Shown: positions 1 through 9,243, counted from the first letter of the stretch. The stretch: 64,000 nt of DNA from CAZOZZ01 sp965262425 (GCA_965262425.1 OZ253536.1:4588001-4652000); one strand, 5' to 3'. The notes: generated from the sequence alone by a model not told the origin. Program-made: numbers and translations.

Positions 1-745
1 GGATCAGGAAGAAGAACTCCCGGATCGTCATGTTGTGACCGCCTACAAGGTACCGTCGACCGGGTCGACCGTTTCGGATGGCGGAGATGAAGCAGGCAGC
101 CGCGTCTCTGACATCGACGAAGTTCAGACCTCCTCCGGGAATGTTCGTGATCTGTCGGTTCAGGAACATCCGGACGTCGTTGGTTGAAGAAAAACGAAGG
201 TCTCCGGGCCCGAGCAACAGGGTGGGGTTCAGGGTCACGACCGGAAGCCCTTCTTTCCTGTGGTACGACAGTGCGGTCTTTTCCTGATAGATCTTGCTCA
301 GGTAATACGGCCAGTGGCCCGCAACTTCGATTGCGTAGGCGGAACTTTCCGTGTGAGTCACCGGTTCGCGGCTGGCCGCGATTGTGCCCGACGATGAAGC
401 AATGATCAGCGTTGGACTGCCGGCCTGCACCGCCGCTTCGCACATGTTGCGCGTCCCATCGATGTGGGTTTCGAACATCCGCGACGCGGTTTTGGGATCC
501 CGCGTCACCAGTCCCGCCAGATGGATGATCGCCTCAACTCCGTCGATGGCCTTCTCCACTGATGCACGATCGAGCACGTCTCCCCGGGCCGTCTCCACCC
601 TGGCGTTTCCTTCCCAGGGATTTTCTTTGCGACAGAGCAGCCGGACCGAACCTTCCGGGACTTCTTCGAGTGGTTTTTCAAGGAGCAGGTTGACCACGTG
701 GGTGCCCAGGAATCCTGTGGCACCGGTGATCAGGATTTTTCTCAT
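1..745 (-). CDS. NAD-dependent epimerase/dehydratase (partial, C-terminus outside window)
   Basis: This is the N-terminal ~248 residues of an extended short-chain dehydrogenase; the reading frame runs off the left edge of the window. The start gives MRKILITGATGFLG, a Rossmann GxxGxxG motif at residues 8-14. A YYLSK stretch supplies the YxxxK catalytic pair, preceded by an ASSSGT stretch that could carry the active-site Ser. Its ATG overlaps the stop codon of the upstream acyl-CoA reductase gene by four bases (ATGA), so it is the fourth gene of a translationally coupled operon. The family acts on nucleotide sugars or on sterol/flavonol-type substrates; the substrate cannot be read from the sequence. 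The operon suggests a lipid or aldehyde substrate, which is inference only. Confidence 0.85.
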   Translation of the reverse strand, partial: MRKILITGATGFLGTHVVNLLLEKPLEEVPEGSVRLLCRKENPWEGNARVETARGDVLDRASVEKAIDGVEAIIHLAGLVTRDPKTASRMFETHIDGTRNMCEAAVQAGSPTLIIASSSGTIAASREPVTHTESSAYAIEVAGHWPYYLSKIYQEKTALSYHRKEGLPVVTLNPTLLLGPGDLRFSSTNDVRMFLNRQITNIPGGGLNFVDVRDAAACFISAIRNGRPGRRYLVGGHNMTIREFFFLI

Positions 746-2343
746 GATACCGACGTGGGGACCTCGGACGGTGGCGTGGAGCGGGTCTGCTTGGTGAACA
801 TCGGCCGAATCCAGCGCTCGATGCCCTTAGTGTGGATGTTCACCCAGTAGTCCGCCCAATCGATTTTTTCAGGTGTCCATTTCAAACGCCTGCGGTCCTC
901 CGGAGTCAGGCTGAGGTAAGCCCGCCGGATGTGATCGGTTTCGAATATGAAGGTGTTGTGGATCATGAACGGAAGAAACATGTCCAGCGTCTGCTCCTGC
1001 TGCCGGATCTGTCTCCGTGTGACCCTCAAGCTACGCAGGTAAGGGTGCATCTTCTTTGTTCCCAGCACCACCTTCAAAAAGTTGAACGTGGCCTGGATCA
1101 GGTCCAATCCCCAACTCAGACGCTTTCGGCTGGCATCCAACTGATCGACGCTGACGACCTCCGCCTCCATATAGGTCTTCAACAGGTTGGCCAGCTTGTT
1201 TCCGTTCTTCTTATGCTTGTGCTTGAAGCGGGCATTCGTTCCCAGAAATCCAACCAGACGGGGGAGCATCACCGGGTTGTCGGCCGCGGTAGCCAGATGA
1301 TAGATTTTCTCGCCCCGGTCGGCCAGGGCGGCGGCGGTAGCGATCAGGATTCCGTTGGCGATCAAGTCGACGGGTATTATCTCGAGCGGGCCGTCCTTCC
1401 TGACGGGCCAGCTTTTGACACCCTCTCCGCCCATCAGGACGAGCGGTGCCGACGTCGTCATCCCTTCGTTCCATCCGGGGAAAGGGAATTCAAGCGAAGT
1501 TTCGACGATCGCGGGCCGTACGATGCAGTACTTCAAACCGGGGGTCCTGGCGATCAACTGCTCACCCATACTCTTTGTATACGTGTAGGTGTTGATCCAA
1601 CCCCAGGAATCAGCCCGCTTCATCCCGCCGTCACGCTGGGCTTCGCGGTCCGGTGTCTCATTGACGAACTTTTCGCACCACTCCAGTTCTTCGTCGACGT
1701 TGAACCCCGTGTCGTCGGCATTCTTCTGTGCGGGATAGTAGCCCGCTATCGCAGTGTCTTCGGAAATGCGCCCACTTACTTTTCCTGCCACGTAGCACGT
1801 GGATATATGAACCAACCGGGCGTCGAAGAGTCGCACGAGCTCGATCAGATTGCGGATGCCATAGACGTTGGTTATCAAGGAATCGTTCAGCGGAGGATTG
1901 AACTCCACCAGGCCGGCCGAATTGATGACCACGTCCACCTGACCTGTCAGCCGGGCGAGTTGCTCGGCTGCGATGCCGCACATCGGAAGGCTCAGGTCGC
2001 CCTCGACGATCGATACCTTCTTCCGTATCGATTCCACGCCGATGCGGTCGACGGTCGGACCGAGTGGCGCGGATTGGAGAATCTCTGAATAAAAGCGCTG
2101 CTCTCCGGCAAGGTTCTTTTTCGGACGGACTTGAATCACCAGATGCTTCAGTTCGGGAAACCGGTCCAGGACGAGAGCCAGCAGGACCTTGCCGACAAAC
2201 CCAGTCGCCCCCAGCAGGAGGATGGTCTTGCTGCGAAACTGATCGATCGCCGATATTTCCCCGGTTCCCTCCTCGGTGGCGTCTCCGACGGGCCGGTACT
2301 CCCCGGCAACGGGATCGAACTGCCAGAAGTTGAAATGCATCAT
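742..2343 (-). CDS. Fatty acyl-CoA reductase (male-sterility NAD-binding domain)
   Basis: A protein of 533 residues that resembles alcohol-forming fatty acyl-CoA reductases, which reduce acyl-CoA with NAD(P)H to aldehyde or alcohol. The N-terminal Rossmann motif GATGFVG lies at residues 45-51. YTYTK is the YxxxK active-site pair. The Lys- and His-rich stretch and the ~150 residues after it would be the FAR C-terminal domain. The start is the first of two ATGs, which overlaps the stop of the upstream DUF2088 gene as ATGA; a longer in-frame extension would lie inside that gene and is rejected. The downstream epimerase is coupled in the same way. Wax-ester, alcohol or hydrocarbon formation is plausible. 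A thioester reductase working on another carrier is the alternative. Confidence 0.82.
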   Translation of the reverse strand: MMHFNFWQFDPVAGEYRPVGDATEEGTGEISAIDQFRSKTILLLGATGFVGKVLLALVLDRFPELKHLVIQVRPKKNLAGEQRFYSEILQSAPLGPTVDRIGVESIRKKVSIVEGDLSLPMCGIAAEQLARLTGQVDVVINSAGLVEFNPPLNDSLITNVYGIRNLIELVRLFDARLVHISTCYVAGKVSGRISEDTAIAGYYPAQKNADDTGFNVDEELEWCEKFVNETPDREAQRDGGMKRADSWGWINTYTYTKSMGEQLIARTPGLKYCIVRPAIVETSLEFPFPGWNEGMTTSAPLVLMGGEGVKSWPVRKDGPLEIIPVDLIANGILIATAAALADRGEKIYHLATAADNPVMLPRLVGFLGTNARFKHKHKKNGNKLANLLKTYMEAEVVSVDQLDASRKRLSWGLDLIQATFNFLKVVLGTKKMHPYLRSLRVTRRQIRQQEQTLDMFLPFMIHNTFIFETDHIRRAYLSLTPEDRRRLKWTPEKIDWADYWVNIHTKGIERWIRPMFTKQTRSTPPSEVPTSVS

Positions 2344-4004
2344 GGCGCGGCTCCTACACCCGTCAGGTTGCCGGCACCCACGGTTTCCGGCGTACCAGAA
2401 ACGTCCGCCATCAGGATTGGAGGAAAGTGCATCAAGCTGATGCTGGGGGGCCTTCCGACATGGGACTGGGCCATCTCCAGAGCCTCTTCCATCGAAGATG
2501 CCATGTCCCAACCAAGAATCGACGGGACGCGCCTGTTGTCGGCGCCCACAACGATCACTTTGCCCAGGTGCGCTCGTCCGTTCTCTCCCCAGTACCACAT
2601 GTAGAATGGATGGACCCCGTGGTAGGCGTGGCCTTCCCTGTACATCTTGATGTATTCGGGGTTCTTAGCGAATTCCTCTTCGTACTTTTCCTGCATCACG
2701 AATGAATCCCTCGTCTCGGTCAGGATACGGTTGAAAAATTCGATGTAGGACGGATGGAACTTCGGGTCGAACTCGTCATAACACGGATGCGTCAGGATCA
2801 TCACGCCGTTCTTCTTCACGACAGGCATGTTCCGGTAGAAATTGAAGAAGTAGCCGGTCGCCATGACCTGGACCAGCAACGGGTTCATGATCGAGTTGAC
2901 GTTGTATGGCGACACGAACGTGATACCTGTAATCAGGACGTCGGATTGTCCTTCGATGGGGACGCAGTATTGATCGAAGCAATACGGGAGGATCTTGTGG
3001 TGGGTCGCCTCGGTTTCGCCCGCGTGCACGCCAATCATTTCGTACGGCGCGGGAATGTTGAAGAAAAGCTTCCGTTTCATGGCGGGCGACATCTTCGACA
3101 GGCCAAGCTTCGCCGCCTTGAACTTCGTGCGGTCCAGCCCCGACCATCCGTCTTCGTTTCGACCGAGAAAAGCGGACATCCGGTCGAACATGCGATTGTT
3201 CATCGCGGTTTCGATGTGGAAGACCTTCAGGTGTTTGTCGATGACGCGGCCGATGCGGTCACAGGAATGGGACAGCCCGGATTTTTCCGGGTCCATGTAG
3301 GAATTCGATTTCAGGATGGCCTGAGGCGTGTGGTGCGCCTGAAGAGTGGGGTAGTCGCACAGTCCGACTCCGACGGACTTGTGCCCACCGTCCATCGGCA
3401 CCAGGTTGATGTTCACGTAGATCAGAAGATCAGATTCGGCCGCCCGACGGTTGATCCGCACTCGTTCACCGTGTTCGGTCTGCTCCAACTCGACCATCCC
3501 GTCGGGGTCCTCTCCGTCGTGGTTGTAATAGCGGTCCGGGTAGTATTCCCGGAAGATCGCGGTCCCGACGCACCGCTTCATTTCACCTTCGGTCAGCCGG
3601 CGGTGAAACGAGGTCGCGACGATGATGTGGATGTCGTCCACACCCTCGGCCGCGAGTTTCTCCAGAACTATCTCCAGGACCGACTGCCTTATGTCCGGGA
3701 GTCGCATGATCGGCAGTGGAAGCGAGATGTCGTCGATCGCGATGGTCACCTTCATACCTGGCGAGAGCAGCCCCGACAGAGGTTCCATGTTCTCCGGATT
3801 CTCGATGGCATTCCGGATGGCGCCCTTCCGATCCTTCAAACCCGGAATAGGGTCGGGGGAATAAATCACGCGGGTTCCTGCCGGGAGCTGGACCTCGATC
3901 AGGTCCTCGCCCGAGAAAAGAGCCCGGGGCCTTGAGTTTCCTTCCAGGTATACGACCGAATCGCCGCCGGCTCGTCGAGGTTCGTGTCGGTGGAGTCTGG
4001 TCAT
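2340..4004 (-). CDS. LarA-like DUF2088 protein (lactate racemase superfamily)
   Basis: A protein of 554 residues related to the nickel-pincer lactate racemase LarA superfamily (DUF2088). Support comes from an N-terminal DUF2088-like segment with VTIAIDDISLP and a YNHDGEDP stretch that resembles the superfamily's conserved NHD motif. Two further His-rich stretches follow, one around GGHKSVGVG and one around HAGETEATHH. It is about 130 residues longer than LarA (~424), so the substrate probably differs from lactate. The ATG at 4004 shares one base with the upstream HAD stop codon (TGATG), which fixes the start, and its own stop overlaps the reductase start. No larB, larC or larE cofactor genes are visible in this window. 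Confidence 0.7.
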   Translation of the reverse strand: MTRLHRHEPRRAGGDSVVYLEGNSRPRALFSGEDLIEVQLPAGTRVIYSPDPIPGLKDRKGAIRNAIENPENMEPLSGLLSPGMKVTIAIDDISLPLPIMRLPDIRQSVLEIVLEKLAAEGVDDIHIIVATSFHRRLTEGEMKRCVGTAIFREYYPDRYYNHDGEDPDGMVELEQTEHGERVRINRRAAESDLLIYVNINLVPMDGGHKSVGVGLCDYPTLQAHHTPQAILKSNSYMDPEKSGLSHSCDRIGRVIDKHLKVFHIETAMNNRMFDRMSAFLGRNEDGWSGLDRTKFKAAKLGLSKMSPAMKRKLFFNIPAPYEMIGVHAGETEATHHKILPYCFDQYCVPIEGQSDVLITGITFVSPYNVNSIMNPLLVQVMATGYFFNFYRNMPVVKKNGVMILTHPCYDEFDPKFHPSYIEFFNRILTETRDSFVMQEKYEEEFAKNPEYIKMYREGHAYHGVHPFYMWYWGENGRAHLGKVIVVGADNRRVPSILGWDMASSMEEALEMAQSHVGRPPSISLMHFPPILMADVSGTPETVGAGNLTGVGAAP

Positions 4005-4753
4005 CAGAGTGTCTTCGCCGTTTCCATTTCGCTCCGAAGGAATGGTGGGAAGTGACTGGAGTTCTTGTCGCCTTTCGTTTCTCTCAGCGAGATGATCGGC
4101 CACTGTTTCTGTTTTGCGAATCGTTTCAATCGACTGGTCGGGTTCGTGGCCACCGGATGTCCGGTCACTGCCAGCATCGGGATGTCGGAGGTGCTATCTG
4201 AAAAAGCACAGGACAAGGCCAGATCCAACTCATGTTCCGCTGCGAACGCCTCGATGATGGTTGCCTTCTGGTTCTCCGCGACCAGGGGATTCAGAACCCT
4301 CCCCGTCGCGACGTGGTTCTTGAACTCGAGCCGGTTACAAATGATCTCATCGAAACCAAAATGGAGCGCGATCGGACGGACTGTGAAGTCCAGCGCACCC
4401 GTCACCAGAACGTTGCGATAACCCTGATCCCGGGTCTGCTGAACGAGTGCTTCGGACTTGGCGTAGATGGAAGGTTTCAACGTGACCTCAAACAGGTCGT
4501 CGGCCAACCCGATGAGCCTGTCCCTGTGCATGCCCCGATAAGCCTTGAAGAAGAAAACGTTAAAGACAGTGCGGGAGTAGAGATCCAGTCCGAGGAAAAC
4601 GGGCACGCTGACTAGAAGCTTCGCGAACTGATACAACGACTTCAAAATTGACCGATCGTTACGCGCGTAGTACCCGTAGGTTGTGACGAGATTGCACGAC
4701 AACAGTGTCCCATCCAAGTCGTAAAATGCCGCTTTGCGTGGTTTTGTGTTCAA
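4004..4753 (-). CDS. HAD-IB family phosphatase (SerB-like)
   Basis: A protein of 249 residues of the haloacid dehalogenase superfamily. The nucleophile motif DLDGT is at residues 12-16, a threonine follows in VLVTGALD (motif II), and FSDSTSDIPML is motif IV with its paired aspartates. The cap region between motifs I and II is helical, as in subfamily IB (SerB, and hydrolases often linked to acyltransferases). It is the first gene of the four-gene operon running leftwards and overlaps the next gene by one base. The substrate is unknown. Association with a fatty acyl-CoA reductase suggests a lipid phosphate, but that is inference. Confidence 0.83.
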   Translation of the reverse strand: MNTKPRKAAFYDLDGTLLSCNLVTTYGYYARNDRSILKSLYQFAKLLVSVPVFLGLDLYSRTVFNVFFFKAYRGMHRDRLIGLADDLFEVTLKPSIYAKSEALVQQTRDQGYRNVLVTGALDFTVRPIALHFGFDEIICNRLEFKNHVATGRVLNPLVAENQKATIIEAFAAEHELDLALSCAFSDSTSDIPMLAVTGHPVATNPTSRLKRFAKQKQWPIISLRETKGDKNSSHFPPFLRSEMETAKTL

Positions 4754-4833
4754 AGAAACCTTTGCCTCGAAACTGGAATATTACAACGGATTGCGGCCTG
4801 TTGAAAACTCGCAGCAGACGGGGAACGAGACTT

Positions 4834-4960
4834 GACCGAGAGGCGCAGAGACGCAAAGAGGCAATTTGTCTTGTTTCTCGCCTACCGTAGCCGTCTGGAG
4901 CCGCTGATGAACCCGAGTCCTACCCCCCCCAGAACTTCTGCGTCTTTGCGTCTCTCGGTC
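4834..4960. repeat. Dispersed GCAAAGACGCAAAG-type palindrome (copy 1)
   Basis: Two arms face each other: 4834-4860, reading gaccgagag...gacgcaaag, and 4939-4960, ending in ctctcggtc. The loop of ~78 bases is not conserved. The arms contain the gacgcaaag / ctttgcgtc core that recurs at three other intergenic places in this window. No gene overlaps the repeat. The rest of 4754-4999 shows nothing recognisable. Confidence 0.6.
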
Positions 4961-4999
4961 GAAAGTCCCGTTCGCACTCCATCGGATAGAGCGGCCTAG

Positions 5000-6752
5000 C
5001 CCGCATTTCTCATGAATGGTGCCCAAAACTGCATTTTGGAGACGGAAAAGATGTCGGAGGCTGGGTGGCGAGAGCAAAGATGCCGGCTGAGGGGAGTGAC
5101 TGGGCCTGGACGAGTGGTGGTGAAGGGAATGACGACGTGAAATCGGATTACAGAGACAGCTATCCCGATCAAAGATCGGAACGTTGGTATGTCTGAGGAG
5201 GGGACGCTCAACAGCGAAGCGGGACTTTCTGAAGGTTGGCATAAATCTGAGCGAACACCGCGGCGTAGGGGTATCCGCCAGCCATCCGAATCCAGACTCG
5301 ACGCACGGTCACATGGATCTGCGCTCCGATTTTGAGCAGCTTCAGGCGAATCGTGGTGCACTGCGCCCGCGCGAATTCGGTGCCCTGCAACCCGAGCCGT
5401 CGCAAGGCCTGCATTAACATGTACGCCACCGATGAAAGGTAGAGTCGGAGTTGATTGGCGCGCATGGTGGCCGTGCTGGTCCGATCGGCGAACAATCCGA
5501 GCTGTTGCTCTTTGATCCGGTTTTCCATATCCCCTCGGGCACAGTAGATCTGTTCATAGATCTGTCTTGGGGTCTTTCGGCCTTTCGGTAACGAGGTGAC
5601 GATAAACCGAGGATTGGAGCCCTTGGCCAGATGTTCGGCCTTACCAATGATGCGTCGCTCACGGGTCCAGCTGTCGCGGGTCTGATACGGAAACGTCTTA
5701 AAGACGCGCGCTGGCTTTCCCGTCCTGTCGAATCGCTTTTTTGCAGTCGCCATCGGAGTTTCGATCGCGCCCAGCAGTCGATTGTTCTTTGCCAGTCCGA
5801 TCACGTAATCGACACGGTGTTGGGCCTCGCACCACGTCAGGATCTCATCGCGGCAGAAACCCGAGTCGGCACGAATCACGATCTGGACTCTGGGCCACTT
5901 CTGCCGAATCTGTCCGACGATCCGTTCCAGCTCTTTGACCGATCCGGCCGCACCATCGATGTCGGATCGTCGTAGCCGGGCACACAGCAGAAACTCCCCA
6001 CAGAAGATATACAGCGGCAGATAACAATAGTGCCGGTAATAGCCGTGAAAGAAGCGACCCTCCTGACTCCCGTGAATCGGATCGTCGGTCGCATCCAGAT
6101 CCAGAATGATCTGCCGCGGCGCCCGCCGATGCGCTTGGAGAAACACGTCCACCATCAACCTATCCATCGCCGCCTCGTCTCGTCCGATCTTCTTGTACGG
6201 ATGGTCTGCCGCACCCTCGGTCGACAGTTCCAGTCGGTTCAGCGTGCTCTTACCAGCCAGGGCCTTGCCTCGATCTCGTGCCTGTTTCCGGGTCCGACCC
6301 TTCGGATCGGTCTCACCCACCATCACGGCCAGCATCGGATCCGACCGGAGTTGGTCGTGGTCGTTCAGATCCTCATAGCCCAAACACAATCCGTACACAC
6401 GTTGCGACACCAGTTGTTCGATCCCGTGTTCCACAAATCGCGGATCCCGATGATCCTGGAAACATCCGGCAAGCTGTTTCAGAATCCCCGTCCGTTTTTC
6501 TGCTTCTCGTAGCAGCAAGCCGCCCGCATCCGTGCTGATGTCTCCTCCGTCGAATTGGCCCCGTACTTCCCGTGAACCTAATGCGTGAAAGTGAATCGAT
6601 TCTGTCTTACACTCTGTATTCATAAAGGCCGCCTCCGTCTGCGCATTTGATGCTTCTAGACAAAGTCATCTATGCCAGACAGGGCGGCCTTTTTCGGTCC
6701 TTTCCCTTTCTACTCTGTTTCGATTTATCTCAGATCTCTTGAGAAATGCGGG
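5000..6752 (-). mobile_element. IS1380-family insertion sequence, copy 1
   Basis: A 1753-bp element bounded by the inverted repeats CCCGCATTTCTCA (5000-5012) and TGAGAAATGCGGG (6740-6752). Both ends are flanked by CTAG (4996-4999 and 6753-6756), read here as a 4-bp target duplication. It carries one transposase gene on the minus strand. The right-hand CTAG contains the TAG stop codon of the neighbouring amidohydrolase gene, so insertion left that protein intact. A second, diverged copy lies at 54807-56556 with the same flanks. Confidence 0.9.
5208..6623 (-). CDS. IS1380-family transposase
   Basis: A full-length DDE transposase of 471 residues. The segment ISTDAGGLLLRE near residue 30, the first catalytic region ILDLDATDD, and the second, RADSGFCRDE, are typical of IS1380 proteins. 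The C-terminal part (MENRIKEQQLG..., TMRANQLRLYL) matches the family's conserved tail. No frameshift is seen, so the copy may be active. It differs from the copy at 54937 by scattered substitutions, so the two insertions are not a recent single-step duplication. Confidence 0.93.
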   Translation of the reverse strand: MNTECKTESIHFHALGSREVRGQFDGGDISTDAGGLLLREAEKRTGILKQLAGCFQDHRDPRFVEHGIEQLVSQRVYGLCLGYEDLNDHDQLRSDPMLAVMVGETDPKGRTRKQARDRGKALAGKSTLNRLELSTEGAADHPYKKIGRDEAAMDRLMVDVFLQAHRRAPRQIILDLDATDDPIHGSQEGRFFHGYYRHYCYLPLYIFCGEFLLCARLRRSDIDGAAGSVKELERIVGQIRQKWPRVQIVIRADSGFCRDEILTWCEAQHRVDYVIGLAKNNRLLGAIETPMATAKKRFDRTGKPARVFKTFPYQTRDSWTRERRIIGKAEHLAKGSNPRFIVTSLPKGRKTPRQIYEQIYCARGDMENRIKEQQLGLFADRTSTATMRANQLRLYLSSVAYMLMQALRRLGLQGTEFARAQCTTIRLKLLKIGAQIHVTVRRVWIRMAGGYPYAAVFAQIYANLQKVPLRC

Positions 6753-8333
6753 CTAGTTCTTCACGGTCGGGTACGTGATCCCCAGTTGTTCCAGATAAGT
6801 TTTGAACCGCGTCGGATCGAAATAGTACTCCTTCATCCGGGGTCGGTACCGATCCATGATCTCCTTGTTCAGGTGGACGGCGGGGGTGTCGGTGTCACTG
6901 ATGAACGGCGTATACGTTGTGTCCTTGCCCTGCACCTCCCGGAAGTACTCCCACGCGCTGTCTCTGAGGTCGGCGCTGAGCATGAAGTCCAGGATTGTCA
7001 TGGCCTGAACCTTTGCCCCCGCCGTTGCGCCCTTGTGTGCGATCGGGGTGGCCATGGCGACGGCATTCGCCCAGTGGTGTCCCGGTAAGCCCGGAATGTT
7101 GGACGGGAAGCGCAAAGTGACCGTAGGGACATTCCAGGAGATGTCTCCGATGTCGTCGGACCCGCCGCCACGGGGTTCCTCGATCGGTTCGGGCAGGGGC
7201 TGGATCTCGGTCGCCAGACCTTCGGCATCCTCGTTGCCCAGTTCAATCTGAAGAGACCGGGCCAGCGTCTGGTCGTCGTCGCTCCATTCGGGCAATCCCA
7301 CCGCGCGAATGTTTTCATACATCGTTTCGGCGACCGTCTTGTTGAAATGGCCGGGCCAGGCGGATCCGAGAATGCGATACTCCATCTCCGTGTTCGTCAT
7401 CATCGCGGCGGCTTCCGCCATGGTCTGTCCTGCCTCGAGCATATCGGCGATGTGGGGATAATCTATTTCCCGGAAGAAGTACCAGACCGACGCTTCCGAA
7501 GGTACGACATTGGGCTGATCTCCGCCGTTCGAGATGACGTAGTGAGACCGTTGCTGGAGGCGCAGGTGTTCACGTCTGTAGTTCCAGCCCACGTTCATCA
7601 GCTCGACCGCATCCAATGCGCTACGACCTCTCCACGGAGCCCCTGCGCCGTGAGCTGCCTCACCATGAAAAATGAATTCAATCGATACCAGGCCGCTGCC
7701 CGCAGTGGGTCCGTAAGAAACCGACAGGTTGTTGCTTACGTGGGAGAACAGGACGATGTCGACATCTTCGAAGAACCCATCCCTGACAAAATATGCCTTC
7801 GAGCCGAGCTGTTCCTCTGCGACACCGGGCCAGAGTTTCAGCGTGCCCGAGATGCCTTCCCGCTCCATGATTTCCTTCACGGCGATCGCTGCCGTAACGT
7901 TCACGGCCTGGCCCGAGTTGTGCCCTTCTCCATGTCCGGGCGCCCCCTCGATAACGGGGTCATGGTATGCCACTCCCGGCTTTTGAGATGTCTTTGGGAT
8001 GCCGTCGATGTCACTACCCAGGGCGATCACCGGCTCCCCGGAGCCCCATGTCGCCATCCATGCCGTGGGCATCCCGGAGATTCCCCGTTCCACCTCGAAT
8101 CCATTGGCCTCAAGAATCTCGGTTATGTAGGCCGAGGTTTCGATTTCCTGAAAGCCCAGTTCACCGAAGCTGAAGATCATGTCGAGGGTCTGCTGCGTGA
8201 AATCACGCATCTCCTCGACCCTTTGTGTCGCGTCACTCTTGACTTGAGCAAGGCTCGGTCCATCTTGAGCATTGACTGGTGCGCTGATGCCGAGCAGCAG
8301 GAAACCAATGAATCCACAACGTGAGGGGCACAT
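6753..8333 (-). CDS. M20-family amidohydrolase (AbgB-like), exported
   Basis: A metallo-amidohydrolase of 526 residues. An N-terminal signal peptide ends near APVNAQ, which places the enzyme outside the cytoplasm. GSDIDG and GHGEGHNSG resemble metal-site motifs of the M20D family. VAEEQLGSKAYFVRDG and HGEAAHGAG are typical of the aminobenzoyl-glutamate utilisation B group. The substrate is unknown; N-acyl or peptide-like amides are likely. The start has a good Shine-Dalgarno (GGAGG, 7 bases upstream). Its TAG stop lies inside the CTAG target of the adjacent IS1380 element. Confidence 0.85.
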   Translation of the reverse strand: MCPSRCGFIGFLLLGISAPVNAQDGPSLAQVKSDATQRVEEMRDFTQQTLDMIFSFGELGFQEIETSAYITEILEANGFEVERGISGMPTAWMATWGSGEPVIALGSDIDGIPKTSQKPGVAYHDPVIEGAPGHGEGHNSGQAVNVTAAIAVKEIMEREGISGTLKLWPGVAEEQLGSKAYFVRDGFFEDVDIVLFSHVSNNLSVSYGPTAGSGLVSIEFIFHGEAAHGAGAPWRGRSALDAVELMNVGWNYRREHLRLQQRSHYVISNGGDQPNVVPSEASVWYFFREIDYPHIADMLEAGQTMAEAAAMMTNTEMEYRILGSAWPGHFNKTVAETMYENIRAVGLPEWSDDDQTLARSLQIELGNEDAEGLATEIQPLPEPIEEPRGGGSDDIGDISWNVPTVTLRFPSNIPGLPGHHWANAVAMATPIAHKGATAGAKVQAMTILDFMLSADLRDSAWEYFREVQGKDTTYTPFISDTDTPAVHLNKEIMDRYRPRMKEYYFDPTRFKTYLEQLGITYPTVKN

Positions 8334-8385
8334 GATGTTCCTCCGATATCAAGCGTGCCCAGTAGTCGCCAACCTCCGGATCCGG

Positions 8386-8404
8386 GTTCTGACCACTGAC
8401 CACT
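8386..8404. repeat. Dispersed CTGACCACTGACCAC repeat (copy 1)
   Basis: The sequence ctgaccactgaccact lies between the amidohydrolase and the SGNH hydrolase. The same unit, or its reverse complement, occurs near 9916-9981, 37031-37057 and 58673-58687, each time intergenic. Confidence 0.55.
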
Positions 8405-8410
8405 TCCCAA

Positions 8411-9109
8411 CTATTTTTTCAAATACGTTTCTATCGTTTCGAGAACGTTGTCGACGACGATCGCATAACCCTCGCCGGTCGGGTGGATTCCGTCGGCCTG
8501 GTTGAGTGCTCGATCACCGGCTACACCTTCGAGGAAAAATGGGATGAGCGCGGTTTCGTACTGTTCCGCAAGCCCGGTGAACATCGCCTCAAATTCCCGG
8601 ATGTAGTCCGGGCCGTAGTTGCGGGGCAGGGTCAAACCCGCCAGTACCACCATCGTTTCCCTTTCCTTGAAAGCTTCGATCATCGTTGCGAGGTTCTTTC
8701 TGGCGACCTCGATCGGTATTCCCCGCAGTCCGTCATTTGCCCCGAGCTCCAGAATGACCAGTTCGGGGTTGAGCGTCAGCGCACCGCCAAGCCGCGCCAG
8801 ACCTCCGCTCGTGGTCTCACCGCTGACCCCCTGGTTGACGACGCGGTAATGATATCCTAGGCGGTCGAGTTCGTCCTGCAGCTGCGCCGGGTAAGAGACT
8901 CGGGCGTCAACCATGTGTCCGGCGGTCAAACTGTCTCCGAAAGCCAGGATAACCGGCAGGTCCGGATCTCGGACGGCGGTGGTGCTTCGAGTTGGAGCCA
9001 GGCCTCGGGGCTGGGAGGCCGCCGTTTCAGATTCCGTCGCACAAGACGCCAACAGGATCGACAAACCGATCAGGCACGGTAACGTAAGGACTGTTCTGTT
9101 CGTCAACAT
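8411..9109 (-). CDS. SGNH-family arylesterase/thioesterase, lipoprotein (TesA-like)
   Basis: A protein of 232 residues with a lipoprotein signal (LLASC, acylated Cys at residue 23). It has all SGNH blocks: FGDSLTAGH (nucleophile Ser60), an NQGVSGETTSGG block II, LGANDGLRGI (block III) and DGIHPTGEGY with the catalytic Asp and His. The family hydrolyses short acyl esters or acyl thioesters. It is divergent from a YbbA/YbbP-like ABC pair, the same neighbourhood as E. coli tesA-ybbA-ybbP, which supports orthology of the cluster. A lipid anchor is unusual compared with the soluble periplasmic TesA. Confidence 0.88.
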   Translation of the reverse strand: MLTNRTVLTLPCLIGLSILLASCATESETAASQPRGLAPTRSTTAVRDPDLPVILAFGDSLTAGHMVDARVSYPAQLQDELDRLGYHYRVVNQGVSGETTSGGLARLGGALTLNPELVILELGANDGLRGIPIEVARKNLATMIEAFKERETMVVLAGLTLPRNYGPDYIREFEAMFTGLAEQYETALIPFFLEGVAGDRALNQADGIHPTGEGYAIVVDNVLETIETYLKK

Positions 9110-9178
9110 ATTGTGTTGAAATCCGCTCCCTGTTGGTGGGACTACGGAAAGCCTGAATAGTGTACGATACCTTTACGC

Positions 9179-9226
9179 GGATTACGCAGATGGGAATCCT
9201 TCGAACTCCTTTCATCTGCGTAATCC
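9179..9226. repeat. Palindromic ggattacgcagatg repeat
   Basis: Perfect 14-bp arms, ggattacgcagatg (9179-9192) and catctgcgtaatcc (9213-9226), are separated by 20 bases. It sits immediately upstream of the ABC ATPase start and occupies the apparent N-terminal extension of that frame. It resembles the dispersed intergenic palindromes elsewhere in the window but has a different core. Confidence 0.6.
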
Positions 9227-9243
9227 GTTCAACCTGCGCAAAA

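Noticed and set aside
832..2088. 418-residue open frame on the plus strand
   Set aside because: It lies antisense to the acyl-CoA reductase, whose motifs are clear; the antisense product has no domain and an abnormal His/Asp/Val composition.
9160..9243. N-terminal extension of the ABC ATPase
   Set aside because: The extension is encoded by the palindromic repeat and the family's domain begins at the ATG at 9244.
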